Part shown: one piece after another, positions 37,287-46,492 of the stretch
Layout of the letters: every line of letters begins with the position of its first letter
Position numbering within the stretch: the first letter of the stretch is position 1
Origin: Pseudooceanicola algae
Lineage (GTDB): Bacteria > Pseudomonadota > Alphaproteobacteria > Rhodobacterales > Rhodobacteraceae
Reading direction: 5' to 3'
Length of the DNA: 64,000 nucleotides
Assembly: GCF_003590145.2 (NCBI RefSeq)
Contig: NZ_CP060436.1
Location: forward strand, 1,708,001-1,772,000
The notes under the pieces: generated by a model
Seen by the model: the letters and a program-made list of their open reading frames with translations, nothing else
Told to the model about the DNA's origin: nothing
Databases searched by the model: none
Position numbers and translations under genes: made by a program

Positions 37287-37393
37287 GTCAACGGGCCGCC
37301 CTGGGCTGCTGCCGCCACCAAAGTCTGTTCATTCCCGCACAGGGTGACCTGCACTGGCTGCGGGTCGCTCCCCCTTGCCCGTCGGTCCGCCGC

Positions 37394-37435
37394 GATTTAG
37401 TTACCTAGCTAACAAGTTAGCAAAACAACTAAATC
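37394..37435. promoter_or_regulatory. 42-bp concentric palindrome, probable MarR operator
   Basis: Inner perfect palindrome GCTAAC-AA-GTTAGC (37408-37421) and outer arms GATTTAGTT (37394-37402) and AACTAAATC (37427-37435) share the same centre (37414.5). The right edge is 15 bases before the marR start. The AT-rich sequence and symmetry fit autoregulation by the MarR protein encoded directly downstream. Confidence 0.75.
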
Positions 37436-37450
37436 CCCAAGAGGCCCGCC

Positions 37451-37885
37451 ATGACGCAAGAGCGCGATATCCTGGACGCGATCCAGTTGGTTGTCCGGGA
37501 ACTGCGACGCCAGTTCGATGCCGATGCGCAGCGCACCGGGCTGACCCTGTCGCGCTCAAAGCTGCTGCGCACCCTTGCCCGGATGGAAGGCGCGACGCAG
37601 GCGCAACTGGCCCAGGAACTGGAGATCGAAGCCCCTTCGGCCAAGCGGTTGATCGACGCGTTGGAACGCGATGGCTTTGTCGAGCGGCGGGGCTTGGAAG
37701 GGGATGCGCGCAAACGGGCACTGTTCCTGACCGAACGCGCCCGCCACGAGCGGGTCGAAGGTTTTGCCGCAAAGATCCGTCAGGAGGCGCTGAAAGGCCT
37801 GACGCCCGAAGACCTGACCCAGGCGCGGGATGTGCTGGACCGGATTTCATGCAATCTGACCGAGATCCGCGGCGATGACCGCTGA
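37451..37885 (+). CDS. MarR family transcriptional regulator
   Basis: 144 aa. Winged-helix regulator: LRTLARMEGATQAQLAQEL and EAPSAKRLIDALERDGFVERR form the recognition helix region, and GDARKRALFLTERAR is the wing. It probably represses the efflux genes behind it, with ligand release. It is the first gene of an operon: the MFS start overlaps its end by 11 bases. A symmetric operator candidate lies directly upstream. Confidence 0.93.
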   Translation: MTQERDILDAIQLVVRELRRQFDADAQRTGLTLSRSKLLRTLARMEGATQAQLAQELEIEAPSAKRLIDALERDGFVERRGLEGDARKRALFLTERARHERVEGFAAKIRQEALKGLTPEDLTQARDVLDRISCNLTEIRGDDR

Positions 37886-39536
37886 AGCCTCTTCCCCAAG
37901 TGCAGCGCCCGCCGCCGCGCCGGCACAGGTCACCGCCCCGGAAGAGGCGCCGGCGATGTCGTGGAAACGCGCCCTGCCCTATTTCCTTGCCTCGCTGGTT
38001 CTGGCGCTCAGCCAGGGGCTGGGCCAGGGTTTCGTGTCGAGCAATATCCAGCAGATCGCGGGTGACCTTGGCGTGACCACCACTCAGGCAAGCTGGCTGA
38101 TGGCGGCCTACATGATTCCGCGCGCCTCGTTGCCGATGTTGTTGATCAAGATCCGCACCCAGTTCGGGTTGCGCCGGTTTGCCGAGATCGGCGTGGCGAT
38201 CTATGTGCTGGTCGCCTTCGCTTCGGTCTGGATCTCGGACCTGCGCTCGGCGGTGATCATCCAGTTTCTATCCGGCGCGGCGGCGGCGTCGCTGTCGACG
38301 CTGGCCTTTCTCTACATGCTGGAACCACTGAGCCGCGTCTGGAAGATCCGGGGGGGGCTGCCCATGGCCCTGGCGCTGATCCTGTCGGGGTCTAGCCTTG
38401 CGCGGGTGGTCTCGCCGGCCCTGATCGGGGATGGCGGATTGGTGGGCATCCACCTGACCGCACTTGGCCTTGCCATGCTGGCGGCGACGCTGGTCTACCT
38501 GCTGCCCTTGCAGCCCTTGCCGCGCGCGAAAGTGATCCAGACCACGGATCTTGTCAGCTTTTCCCTGATCGCGATCGGCTTTGGCGGCCTGACCGTGGCC
38601 TTCATCCTTGGCCCGCTGCACTACTGGACCTCGGTACCCTGGATCGGCTGGCTGCTGGCCGGATCGGTGCTGGCCCTTGGGCTGGCGGCGGTGATCGAAC
38701 TGGGGCGGGCGGCCCCGCTGGTCGATATCCGCTGGCTTGCCTCGCCGGCGATGCTGCATCTGACGGCGACGCTGCTGTTGTTCCGGCTGGTCCTGTCAGA
38801 GCAAAGCTCCGGGGCCCCACGCCTGTTCAGCACCCTTGGGGTGGCGCCGTCGGCCATGACCGGCTTGTTCGCGGTGATCGTGCTGGCGGGGCTGCTTGGC
38901 GGGCTGGCCTGTGTTGCCTGGGTGAAGGCCGAACGCATCCCGCTCTTTCACCTTGCGGCGCTGCTGCTGATCGCGGCCGGGGCCTGGATGGACAGCCAGT
39001 CCACCGTGCAGACCCGCCCCGAACAGATGCTGCTGAGCCAGGCGATGATCGCCTTTGCCGGCATGTTGTTCCTGCCGCCTGCGATGATGATCGGCCTTGG
39101 CCGCGCCATGGCCAAGGGGCCGAATTACCTTCTGAGCTTCATCGTCGTCTTCCTGTCGACCCAGAGCCTTGGCGGTGTCGTCGGATCCGGCCTGTTCTCG
39201 ACCTACGTCACCCACCGGCAGGCCGCGCATTACCAACTGCTGAAGGAACAGATCGTCACCACGGATCCGCTGGTGCTGAACCGGATCGCGGCGCTGGTCA
39301 CGGCCAAGGCCGGGGTGATCACGGATACCAGCCTCGCCAAGCTTCAGGCGGTCAGCGACATCGCCGCCGAGGCCGTCAGCCAATCCTACGTCCAGGCTTA
39401 TAACGACGCCTTCTTCCTGATCTTCCTGGTGGCCGCTGCCGCCGCCTGCCTGCTGTGCCTGCACCTGTTGCAGATCATGCTGAGCAAGTGGCTTTCCGCC
39501 CGCCCGGACCAGACCTCAACCCGAGTAGAGCCATGA
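37875..39536 (+). CDS. EmrB/QacA-type (DHA2) MFS efflux transporter
   Basis: 553 aa with about 14 membrane helices, the DHA2 family number. Helices start near residue 33 after an Ala/Pro-rich N-terminus; QQIAGDLGVTTTQASWLMAAYMI is the family loop before helix 2. Works as a proton-driven drug or toxin exporter together with the membrane-fusion protein encoded next. It lacks a textbook motif A but has IRTQFGLRRFAEIG in the equivalent place. It starts within the end of marR, and its TGA overlaps the start of the HlyD-type gene. Confidence 0.9.
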   Translation: MTAEASSPSAAPAAAPAQVTAPEEAPAMSWKRALPYFLASLVLALSQGLGQGFVSSNIQQIAGDLGVTTTQASWLMAAYMIPRASLPMLLIKIRTQFGLRRFAEIGVAIYVLVAFASVWISDLRSAVIIQFLSGAAAASLSTLAFLYMLEPLSRVWKIRGGLPMALALILSGSSLARVVSPALIGDGGLVGIHLTALGLAMLAATLVYLLPLQPLPRAKVIQTTDLVSFSLIAIGFGGLTVAFILGPLHYWTSVPWIGWLLAGSVLALGLAAVIELGRAAPLVDIRWLASPAMLHLTATLLLFRLVLSEQSSGAPRLFSTLGVAPSAMTGLFAVIVLAGLLGGLACVAWVKAERIPLFHLAALLLIAAGAWMDSQSTVQTRPEQMLLSQAMIAFAGMLFLPPAMMIGLGRAMAKGPNYLLSFIVVFLSTQSLGGVVGSGLFSTYVTHRQAAHYQLLKEQIVTTDPLVLNRIAALVTAKAGVITDTSLAKLQAVSDIAAEAVSQSYVQAYNDAFFLIFLVAAAAACLLCLHLLQIMLSKWLSARPDQTSTRVEP

Positions 39537-40570
39537 AACCTGTCCATATCCTTCCCACTGCAATCGCCACGCTGATCGGTGTCTGCGGCGTTCTGCTGAT
39601 GCTGTTCGCCTGGCATCTGCCGCCCTTCTCCCCGGCCCAGCCCCGGACCGAAAACGCCTATGTGCGCGGCAAGGTCACGGTGCTGGCGCCGCAACTGTCG
39701 GGCAAGCTGAGCGCGGTGCCCGTCACCGATTTCCAAGAGGTTCACGAGGGCGAATTGATCGCGCAGATCGACGACCGCATCTATCGCCAGCAGCTGGCAC
39801 AGGCCGAAGCCGACCTGGCCTCGGCCGAGGCGGCCCTGCGGGTGGCTGAGCAGAACGTCAAATCCAGTGCAGCGACCGGACGGTCCGCCGAAGCCTCGGT
39901 CCGGGCCGCTGAAAGCGCCGAAGAAACCGCAGCAGCGGAATGGAAGCGGATCGAGGCGCTGCAGGACCGCGGCATCACCTCTGCCTCGACGGCGGATCAG
40001 GCAGAGCTGTCCTGGAAACAGGCCGTCGCCGCGGCCGAAGTCGCCCGGGCCCAGAGCGAGGCCCAGAACGAGGCGATCGAAACCGCGCGGGTCAGTCTGG
40101 CCAGCTACCGCGCCGCGATCACCAAGGCCGAGGCGGCGCTGGAAACCGCGCGGATCAACCTTGAGAACACCCAGATCCTTGCGCCCGTGGATGGCCGGCT
40201 GGGGCAGGTGTCGGCGCGGGTCGGGCAATATGTCAGCGCCGGCACATCACTGGTCTCCATCGTCGGGAAAGACATCTGGGTAATCGCGAGTTTCCGCGAG
40301 ACCGGGATGGGCGGGGTGCAGATCGGGCAGCCTGTGCAGATCGCCGTGGATGCGATGGGGGGCCGTGTATTTTCGGGCCAGGTCGAAAGCCTGTCACCGG
40401 CGACGGCCTCGGAGTTCAGTCTGTTGTCGAGCAGCAATGCGACCGGCAACTTCACCAAGATCGCGCAGCGGCTGCCGGTGCGGATCTCGATCAACCCAGG
40501 ACAGGAAATGGCCCCTGTCCTGACCCCGGGTCTTTCGGTGGAGGTCCAGATCGAGACCGGCGCGCTGTAA
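39533..40570 (+). CDS. EmrA/HlyD family membrane-fusion protein
   Basis: 345 aa. One N-terminal membrane helix (HILPTAIATLIGVCGVLLML), a lipoyl-like segment (ENAYVRGKVTVLAPQLSGKL), an alpha-helical hairpin (about 80-205, Ala/Glu-rich coiled coil) and the second lipoyl half (ILAPVDGRLGQVSARVGQYV). It connects the DHA2 transporter to an outer-membrane channel, which is not encoded here. The ATG at 39533 overlaps the MFS stop (ATGA). Confidence 0.92.
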   Translation: MKPVHILPTAIATLIGVCGVLLMLFAWHLPPFSPAQPRTENAYVRGKVTVLAPQLSGKLSAVPVTDFQEVHEGELIAQIDDRIYRQQLAQAEADLASAEAALRVAEQNVKSSAATGRSAEASVRAAESAEETAAAEWKRIEALQDRGITSASTADQAELSWKQAVAAAEVARAQSEAQNEAIETARVSLASYRAAITKAEAALETARINLENTQILAPVDGRLGQVSARVGQYVSAGTSLVSIVGKDIWVIASFRETGMGGVQIGQPVQIAVDAMGGRVFSGQVESLSPATASEFSLLSSSNATGNFTKIAQRLPVRISINPGQEMAPVLTPGLSVEVQIETGAL

Positions 40571-40588
40571 CCGGGCGGCGGGGGTACG

Positions 40589-40616
40589 GGGGGATCTGTC
40601 CCCCGGACCTTTTTTT
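40589..40616 (+). terminator. Intrinsic terminator of the efflux operon
   Basis: GGGGGA-TCTG-TCCCCC (40589-40604) followed by a run of seven T residues at 40610-40616. Confidence 0.85.
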
Positions 40617-40617
40617 A

Positions 40618-40687
40618 CAGGGGGCGCGGGGGCTCTGCCCCCGTCTCCGTGCCGGAGACTCCCCCGGGATATTTGGAACAGGGAAAC
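40618..40687. repeat. Dispersed palindromic intergenic repeat (copy D)
   Basis: Complete single unit: stem GGGGGC-TCT-GCCCCC, stem GTCTCCG/CGGAGAC, then CCCCCGGGATATTTGG and AACAGGGAAAC. Nearly identical to copies A (right) and C. Located between the convergent HlyD-type gene and prfB. Confidence 0.85.
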
Positions 40688-40710
40688 CGTGAAGTGGTGC
40701 GCCGGCAGGC

Positions 40711-41832
40711 TTAGTCGGCGGCGGCTTCGGCGCGGCTTTTTCCCGAGACGTTCAGGGCCAGGGTGGCCGCCATGAAGCCGTCCAGCGCGCCGTCGAGCAC
40801 ACCGGAGGTATCGGAGGTTTCGTGGTTTGTGCGCAGGTCCTTGACCATCTGGTAGGGCTGCAGGACATAGCTGCGGATCTGGTTGCCCCAGCCGGCAGAG
40901 CCCTTGTTTTCATGGGCTTCGTTGATGGCCGCGTTCCGCTTGTCGAGTTCCATCTGGTAGAGCCGCGATTTCAGCGCCTTCATGGCGATGTCGCGGTTCT
41001 GGTGCTGGGATTTTTCCGAACTGGTCACGACGATACCAGTGGGATGGTGGGTGATCCGCACGGCGGAGTCGGTGGTGTTGACGTGCTGGCCCCCTGCCCC
41101 CGACGACCGGTAGGTGTCGATTCGGATGTCGTTCGGCTGCACCTCGATATCGATATTGTCGTCGACCACCGGGTAGACCCAGATCGAGGCAAAGGAGGTT
41201 TCGCGCGTGCCCTTGCCGAAGGGAGAGATCCGCACCAGCCGGTGTACGCCGCTTTCCGATTTCAGCCAGCCATAGGCGTTGTGCCCCGAGATCTTGTAGG
41301 CGCAGGACTTGATGCCCGCTTCGGCGCCGCCTTCCTCGGATTGCAGTTCGACCTTGTAGCCACGTTTTTCGGCCCAGCGGACATACATCCGCTGCAGCAT
41401 CGCCGCCCAGTCGCAGGCCTCGGTGCCGCCGGCGCCGGCGTTGATTTCGAGGAAGGTGTCGTTGCTGTCGGCCTCGCCGTTCAGCAGCGCTTCAAGTTCC
41501 TTTTCGGCGGCTTTGGCGCCAAGGGCCTTCAGGGCCTCTTCTGCCTCGGCGACAACTTCGGCGTCGTCTTCCATCTCGCCCATCTCGATCAGTTCGACGT
41601 TGTCCGAAAGCTCCTGCTGGATGCTGTCGTGCACGGCGACGGAGTCGACCAGCGCCTGGCGGTCACGCATCAGGGCCTGGGCCTTGGCCGGGTCGTCCCA
41701 GAGGTTGGGATCCTCGACGCGGGCGTTGAACTCTTCCAGCCGGTGCTGGACCGTCTCCCAGTCCATCCGCTGGCGCAGAAGCTCCAGGGATTTCTCGATC
41801 TCGGCAACGATGTTCTGAGCCTCGGCGCGCAT
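40711..41832 (-). CDS. prfB: Peptide chain release factor 2
   Basis: 373 aa. Reads UGA and UAA stop codons. The anticodon-mimic SPF is present in RISPFGKGT, and the peptidyl-hydrolysis GGQ in SSGAGGQHVN near residue 246. The frame is continuous from the ATG, so the programmed +1 frameshift used by many bacteria is absent. It is the third gene of the amiC-mrcA-prfB run on the minus strand, 134 bases downstream of mrcA. Confidence 0.97.
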   Translation of the reverse strand: MRAEAQNIVAEIEKSLELLRQRMDWETVQHRLEEFNARVEDPNLWDDPAKAQALMRDRQALVDSVAVHDSIQQELSDNVELIEMGEMEDDAEVVAEAEEALKALGAKAAEKELEALLNGEADSNDTFLEINAGAGGTEACDWAAMLQRMYVRWAEKRGYKVELQSEEGGAEAGIKSCAYKISGHNAYGWLKSESGVHRLVRISPFGKGTRETSFASIWVYPVVDDNIDIEVQPNDIRIDTYRSSGAGGQHVNTTDSAVRITHHPTGIVVTSSEKSQHQNRDIAMKALKSRLYQMELDKRNAAINEAHENKGSAGWGNQIRSYVLQPYQMVKDLRTNHETSDTSGVLDGALDGFMAATLALNVSGKSRAEAAAD

Positions 41833-41966
41833 GGGTCACCTTTCACCTTGAATGACAGAGCCGCGTGATAGCAGCAGCCCCGCCCGCGGGCAAGGGAGGG
41901 GCCGGGACAGGCATGGCGGCCCGGCCGCTACGCCTTTGTCCCTTGGCCCAAGCGGCGTCCGCAGGG

Positions 41967-44495
41967 CTAGTAGAGGCCGCCCGACGACAAGGTACCGAAA
42001 TCGGCGCGCGGCCCGATGGTCGTGGTTTCGCCGGTCGAGGTGGTGACCTGGGTCTGGCCCTGGGCCTGGGCGGCCTCCTCGTAGAGCGGCAGGTTGGAGC
42101 CCATGGCGAAACCGCCGTCGAAGGAGACACCGAAGATCGGCTCTTCGCCGTCGCGGAAGTATTCGGCAACCACATTCGCCCCGGAGGCATCGTCGGGCAG
42201 ACGCGCGCCGGTGAACCTGTCGATCTTGATGAAATGACCGCCCGGCGGCAGATCGAAATCACCGCCGCCGAATTTCTTGACGGCCTGTGTCATGAATTCC
42301 TGAAAGGCCGGCCCGCAGAGCGTGCCGCCATAGCCGCGCCCGCCCATCATCGGGCGGGGATTATCGTAGCCGATGTAGCACCCCGCCACGATGTTGGAGG
42401 TGAAGCCGACGAACCAGGCGTCGCGCGCATCATTGGTCGTGCCGGTCTTGCCGGCGGTCGGCACCGGCAGGTTGACCACGCCCGAAGCCGTCCCGCGCTG
42501 CACCACACCCTGCATCATCGAGGTCAGCTGATAGGCGGTGATGGCGTTCATCACCCGTTGTCGGTTGCTGACGATGATCGGGCTTTCCCCGCGCGGCAGG
42601 TTGCCATCGTAGCAATCCGCGCAGATCCGGTCGTCGTGGCGATAGACGGTGCGGCCATTGCGATCCTGCACCCGGTCGACCAGCGTCGGTTCGACCCTTT
42701 CGCCGCCATTGGCGAACATCGCATAGGCCGAGACCATCTTGAACAACGTCGTTTCCTCGGAACCGAGCGCATTGGCGAGATAGGGCCCCATGTCGTCATA
42801 GACCCCGAAGCGTTCGGCATATTCCGCAACCACGTCCATGCCGACCTCACGCGCCAGGCGGATGGTCATCAGGTTCCGGGATTGTTCGATCCCGGTCCGC
42901 AGGGGCGTCGGTCCGTAATATTTGTTGGAAGAGTTCTTGGGTCGCCAGACACCATCCGGTGTGTCGATCTCGATCGGGGCATCGACGACGATGGTGGCGG
43001 GGGTATAGCCGCTGTCGAGGGCCGAGGCATAGACGAAGGGCTTGAAGGACGACCCCGGCTGGCGCTGTGCCTGCGTGGCGCGGTTGAAGACCGAATGCTG
43101 GTAGGAAAAACCGCCCTGCATGGCGATCACGCGGCCGTTGTTGACGTCCATCGCCATGAAGGCGCCTTCGACTTCGGGTACCTGGCGGACCGACCAGTTC
43201 AGGAAGGCCCCGTCGCTGTCGCCGGTCACTTCGCGCACCAGTATCACGTCGCCCTTGGTGAAATTGTCGTGAAAATCGCCCCGCAGCCACTGGATATCGG
43301 CGCGCGGCACGCTGTTGCCGCGGACGTCGTCACTGGTCACGCCTTCGATCCCGAGGGTCAGACTTTGATCCGCGACGCCAAGCACGACCGCCGGCACCCA
43401 TTTGTGTTCAAGGGTGATGTCGCGCGGCACGGGCGCGCTTCGCAGGGCCTCGCGCCAGGCGGTTTCGTCATCGAGGGTTTCGGCCGGCAGGGTCACGCCG
43501 GTACCACGCCAGCTGCCGAGGTTGCGGTCGAACCATTCCAGGCGGTGGCGCAGAGCTGTCGCGGCAAGCGCCTGCATTTCGGGGTCGATGGTCGCCCGGA
43601 TCGCATAGCCACCGGTAAAGAATTCCTCCTCGCCGAAATCATGCGACAGCTGTCGGCGGATCTCGTCGGTGAAATAGTCGCGCGGCGGCAGGGTCTGGCG
43701 GAAGGCAGGGAAATCGCCACCCTGCACCGACCGGATCGGCTCGGCAAAGGCAACGTTGTATTCGTCGTCGCTCAAGTAACCGTTCTGGTGCATTTCCTGC
43801 AGGACGTAATTGCGCCGCTCGAGCAAGCGGTCGTATTCGCGCACCGGATGGTAATCGGACGGCGCCTTGGGCATCGAAGCCAGGATCGCGGCCTCGGCGG
43901 CGTCGATCTGATCCAGCGGCTTGTTGAAATAAGTCTGGGCGGCGGCGGCGACACCATAGGAGTTTTGCCCAAGGAAGATCTCGTTCAGGTAAATCTCGAG
44001 GATCTTGTCCTTGGACATGGAATCGACCAGGCGCGAGGCCAGGATGACTTCCTTCACCTTGCGCTCGATCTTGCGGTCGCCGGACAGGAACATGTTCTTG
44101 GCGACCTGTTGCGGGATCGTCGAAGCGCCGCGCAGGGTCTGCCCCCGCGTCCGGACCGCCTCGACCACGGCCGCGCCGATGCCGCGCACGTCATAGCCGG
44201 CGTGGGTGTAGAAATTCTTGTCCTCGGCCGAGATGAAGGCGTGTTTCACCAGTTCCGGGATTTCATCCGCAGGGGCGTAGAGCCGGCGTTCGCGGGCGAA
44301 TTCGTCGATGATCCGCCCTTCGGAGGAATAGATCCGGCTGATCATCTCGGGGCGATAGCTTTGCAGCGCATCGTGGCTGGGCAGGTCCTGACCGTAGATC
44401 CAGAAGATCGCGCCGATGGACAGGGCAATGACCGCCAGCGCGAGGGTCAGGAAGGTGAAGATACCGCCGAAGATGGCTAGAACGAATCTGATCAC
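41967..44495 (-). CDS. mrcA: Penicillin-binding protein 1A (bifunctional peptidoglycan synthase)
   Basis: 842 aa. A single N-terminal membrane helix; the glycosyltransferase domain (about 50-230) with the catalytic glutamate in ISAEDKNFYTHAGYD and RGASTIPQQVAKN; the transpeptidase domain with the active-site serine in GSSFKPFVY (near 483) and KTGTT. It polymerises and crosslinks peptidoglycan on the periplasmic face. Its C-terminus is low-complexity. It sits between the amidase and prfB. Confidence 0.96.
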   Translation of the reverse strand: MIRFVLAIFGGIFTFLTLALAVIALSIGAIFWIYGQDLPSHDALQSYRPEMISRIYSSEGRIIDEFARERRLYAPADEIPELVKHAFISAEDKNFYTHAGYDVRGIGAAVVEAVRTRGQTLRGASTIPQQVAKNMFLSGDRKIERKVKEVILASRLVDSMSKDKILEIYLNEIFLGQNSYGVAAAAQTYFNKPLDQIDAAEAAILASMPKAPSDYHPVREYDRLLERRNYVLQEMHQNGYLSDDEYNVAFAEPIRSVQGGDFPAFRQTLPPRDYFTDEIRRQLSHDFGEEEFFTGGYAIRATIDPEMQALAATALRHRLEWFDRNLGSWRGTGVTLPAETLDDETAWREALRSAPVPRDITLEHKWVPAVVLGVADQSLTLGIEGVTSDDVRGNSVPRADIQWLRGDFHDNFTKGDVILVREVTGDSDGAFLNWSVRQVPEVEGAFMAMDVNNGRVIAMQGGFSYQHSVFNRATQAQRQPGSSFKPFVYASALDSGYTPATIVVDAPIEIDTPDGVWRPKNSSNKYYGPTPLRTGIEQSRNLMTIRLAREVGMDVVAEYAERFGVYDDMGPYLANALGSEETTLFKMVSAYAMFANGGERVEPTLVDRVQDRNGRTVYRHDDRICADCYDGNLPRGESPIIVSNRQRVMNAITAYQLTSMMQGVVQRGTASGVVNLPVPTAGKTGTTNDARDAWFVGFTSNIVAGCYIGYDNPRPMMGGRGYGGTLCGPAFQEFMTQAVKKFGGGDFDLPPGGHFIKIDRFTGARLPDDASGANVVAEYFRDGEEPIFGVSFDGGFAMGSNLPLYEEAAQAQGQTQVTTSTGETTTIGPRADFGTLSSGGLY

Positions 44496-44594
44496 GGATG
44501 AGGGGCCTCTCTCGTTGAGCGGAACATATAGAGTGCCTGTGCGGAGCGGTCAAAACACAAGCGGGTTGGATCCAACCGATCCGCTGCAATCGGC

Positions 44595-45812
44595 CTAACG
44601 CCGCCGCAGCCCTGCCAGAACGCGGTCCTGAGACTGCCAGGTCAGCACAGCATCGCGGACCGCAGCGGCCATCCGGGCGCGAAAGGCCGGATCGGTCAGG
44701 TTGCGCCGATCGCGCGGACTGGACAGAAAGCCGGTCTCGATGAGCACACTGGGAATATCGGGGGCCTTCAGCACCGAATAGCCCGCTGCGCGACGGGGCC
44801 GCGTATTCAGCGGCAATCCTTGGCTGCGCATCTGGCCGACGATGGCATCGGCCAGCGCCTCGCTGCGCGGCTGCGTCTCCATCCGGGCAAGGTCCATCAG
44901 CACGTCGGCCACCACATCGTCACTATGGCTGAGGTCGATGCCCGACAGCAGGTCGCCGCGCCGGTGCCGCTCTGCCAGCTTGCGCGACGCTTCGTCCGAA
45001 GCGCTCGGCGACAGGGTGTGGACCGTGGCGCCCCAGGCGCGCCCCTCGGCCAGCGCGTCCGCGTGAAGCGAGATGAACAGGTCGGCGCCCTGGGCATGGG
45101 CCATCTCGACACGGGTTTCGAGGGGAATGAACTGATCACCATTGCGGGTCAGAAGCACGTCAAAGCCTGCCCCCATCAAGGCTGTACGCACCTCGGTGGC
45201 GAAGGTCATCATGAGGTGGGATTCCGTTACCCCGTCATATTCGGCCCCCGGATCCAGCCCGCCGTGGCCCGGATCCAGAAGGACGCGCAAGTGCGCTCCG
45301 GCTTCGGGGGCCGGCAGGGTCAGCGCAGGACGCAACCGCGCCCAGTCCGGGTCAGGCCCTGCCCCGGTCCCGGCGTCGAAGGCACTGGCGTCGCTCGCCA
45401 CGAAACGGGCAAGCAGCCGCCCCTTGCCGCCATCGGTCGTCATCCCTGCGCGGTCCAGCACCATGGGCGCGCCAAGTTCCAGAACCATGCGGGACCACCC
45501 CGGCTGTACCGGCCCCATCTGCACCGCCGTGACGGATTTGGATTGCAGCAACCGCTTGCCCGGCGTGAGAGGCAGATCGGCTCCGCCAAAATCGAAGATG
45601 ATCCGCATCGGATCGTTCAGGCTAAAGATGCGATAGGGCACCGGGACGGTCAGGCGCAGATCGACCTCCAGAGCACCGCGCCGGTCACGAATGCGGCTTT
45701 GCCCGGCCTCCAGCGTCGCTTGCGCCAAGGCCCCCGGTCCGACCGCCCCCTGCCCCGACAGCAGCGCAACCGCCAGCATCCCGGCCCGCAGGATCATCCC
45801 CAGACTTTTCAC
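44595..45812 (-). CDS. amiC: N-acetylmuramoyl-L-alanine amidase with AMIN domain
   Basis: 405 aa. Signal peptide MKSLGMILRAGMLAVALLSG.. ending ALA-Q; AMIN targeting domain (about 35-140, VPYRIFSLNDPMRIIFDFGG); Amidase_3 zinc domain with VLLDPGHGGLDPGA, the glutamate in VTESHL, SLHADA and the catalytic VLIETGFLSSPRD. It cleaves the bond between muramic acid and the stem peptide during daughter-cell separation. The GTG at 45812 was chosen because it gives a complete basic n-region; an ATG at 45797 is an alternative. It is divergent from a MarR-like gene. Confidence 0.93.
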   Translation of the reverse strand: MKSLGMILRAGMLAVALLSGQGAVGPGALAQATLEAGQSRIRDRRGALEVDLRLTVPVPYRIFSLNDPMRIIFDFGGADLPLTPGKRLLQSKSVTAVQMGPVQPGWSRMVLELGAPMVLDRAGMTTDGGKGRLLARFVASDASAFDAGTGAGPDPDWARLRPALTLPAPEAGAHLRVLLDPGHGGLDPGAEYDGVTESHLMMTFATEVRTALMGAGFDVLLTRNGDQFIPLETRVEMAHAQGADLFISLHADALAEGRAWGATVHTLSPSASDEASRKLAERHRRGDLLSGIDLSHSDDVVADVLMDLARMETQPRSEALADAIVGQMRSQGLPLNTRPRRAAGYSVLKAPDIPSVLIETGFLSSPRDRRNLTDPAFRARMAAAVRDAVLTWQSQDRVLAGLRRR

Positions 45813-45977
45813 GACCCGCCCACCTCTGCCTCGCGCCGCCCCGGTTTCGCCCGAAGCTTCCTTGGGCCGATCATACCAGCTTTGCCGGCACAATCGAGAG
45901 GCCCCGCCAATCACAGCTTTGTCCTTTGGGATATTGCTGGTAAATTCCTGATAATTCGTCAGCGAAAAGGCCCTGCC

Positions 45978-46490
45978 ATGACCGAAAACCCCCGCCGCAT
46001 CGTCTCCTCCCGCCACCTTGCCGAGGGCGAAGGCTGGGAAGCCTCCGAATTCGAATACGGTCTGATCATCGCCTACAACGCCTTCACCCGCTGGATGCAG
46101 CGCTGCATGGCTGCGGCAGGGATGCCGGAACTTTCGGCGCTCGAGATCCTGGTGCTGCACAACACCAACAGCCGTGACCGGGAAAAGCGTCTGTCCGACA
46201 TCGCATTTCTGCTGAACATCGAGGACACGCACCTGGTGAACTACGCCCTGCGCAAACTGCTGAAACTGCAGCTTCTGGAAAGTGAAAAGCGCGGCAAGGA
46301 AGTCTTCTATCGCACTTCGACCGAAGGGCGTGATCTGTGCCAGACCTACCGCCGCATCCGCGAGCAATGTCTGTTGGGCGCCATGCCCACCGCTTCGGCC
46401 GACGGTGAGGAATTGCGCCGGATCGCCGCCTCCCTGCGCGCACTGTCAGGCCAGTACGATCAGGCAAGTCGGGCGGCGGCCTCTCTCTGA
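45978..46490 (+). CDS. MarR-type winged-helix regulator
   Basis: 170 aa. ELSALEILVLHNTNSRDREKRLSDIAFLLNIED and HLVNYALRKLLKLQLLESEKRGKEVFYRTS, taken in parts, form a winged-helix domain of the MarR type. Target unknown. The promoter region contains two imperfect direct repeats of the form CTGRTAAWTTC around 45940, a possible binding site. The gene is followed by an inverted pair of dispersed repeats. Confidence 0.83.
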   Translation: MTENPRRIVSSRHLAEGEGWEASEFEYGLIIAYNAFTRWMQRCMAAAGMPELSALEILVLHNTNSRDREKRLSDIAFLLNIEDTHLVNYALRKLLKLQLLESEKRGKEVFYRTSTEGRDLCQTYRRIREQCLLGAMPTASADGEELRRIAASLRALSGQYDQASRAAASL

Positions 46491-46492
46491 AT

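Noticed and set aside
40671-40690. GGAAC in repeat copy D as an EcfG promoter
   Set aside because: No CGTT at 16-17 bases; the match is part of the repeat tail.
40711-41832. Programmed frameshift in prfB
   Set aside because: The frame is continuous with no internal early TGA, so the RF2 autoregulatory frameshift is absent.
41865-44480. An 871-codon open frame on the plus strand
   Set aside because: It is the reverse strand of mrcA, which carries all expected catalytic motifs; long antisense frames are common at this GC content.
44521-44550. GGAAC upstream of mrcA as an EcfG promoter
   Set aside because: No CGTT at the required distance, and it points along the plus strand, opposite to mrcA.
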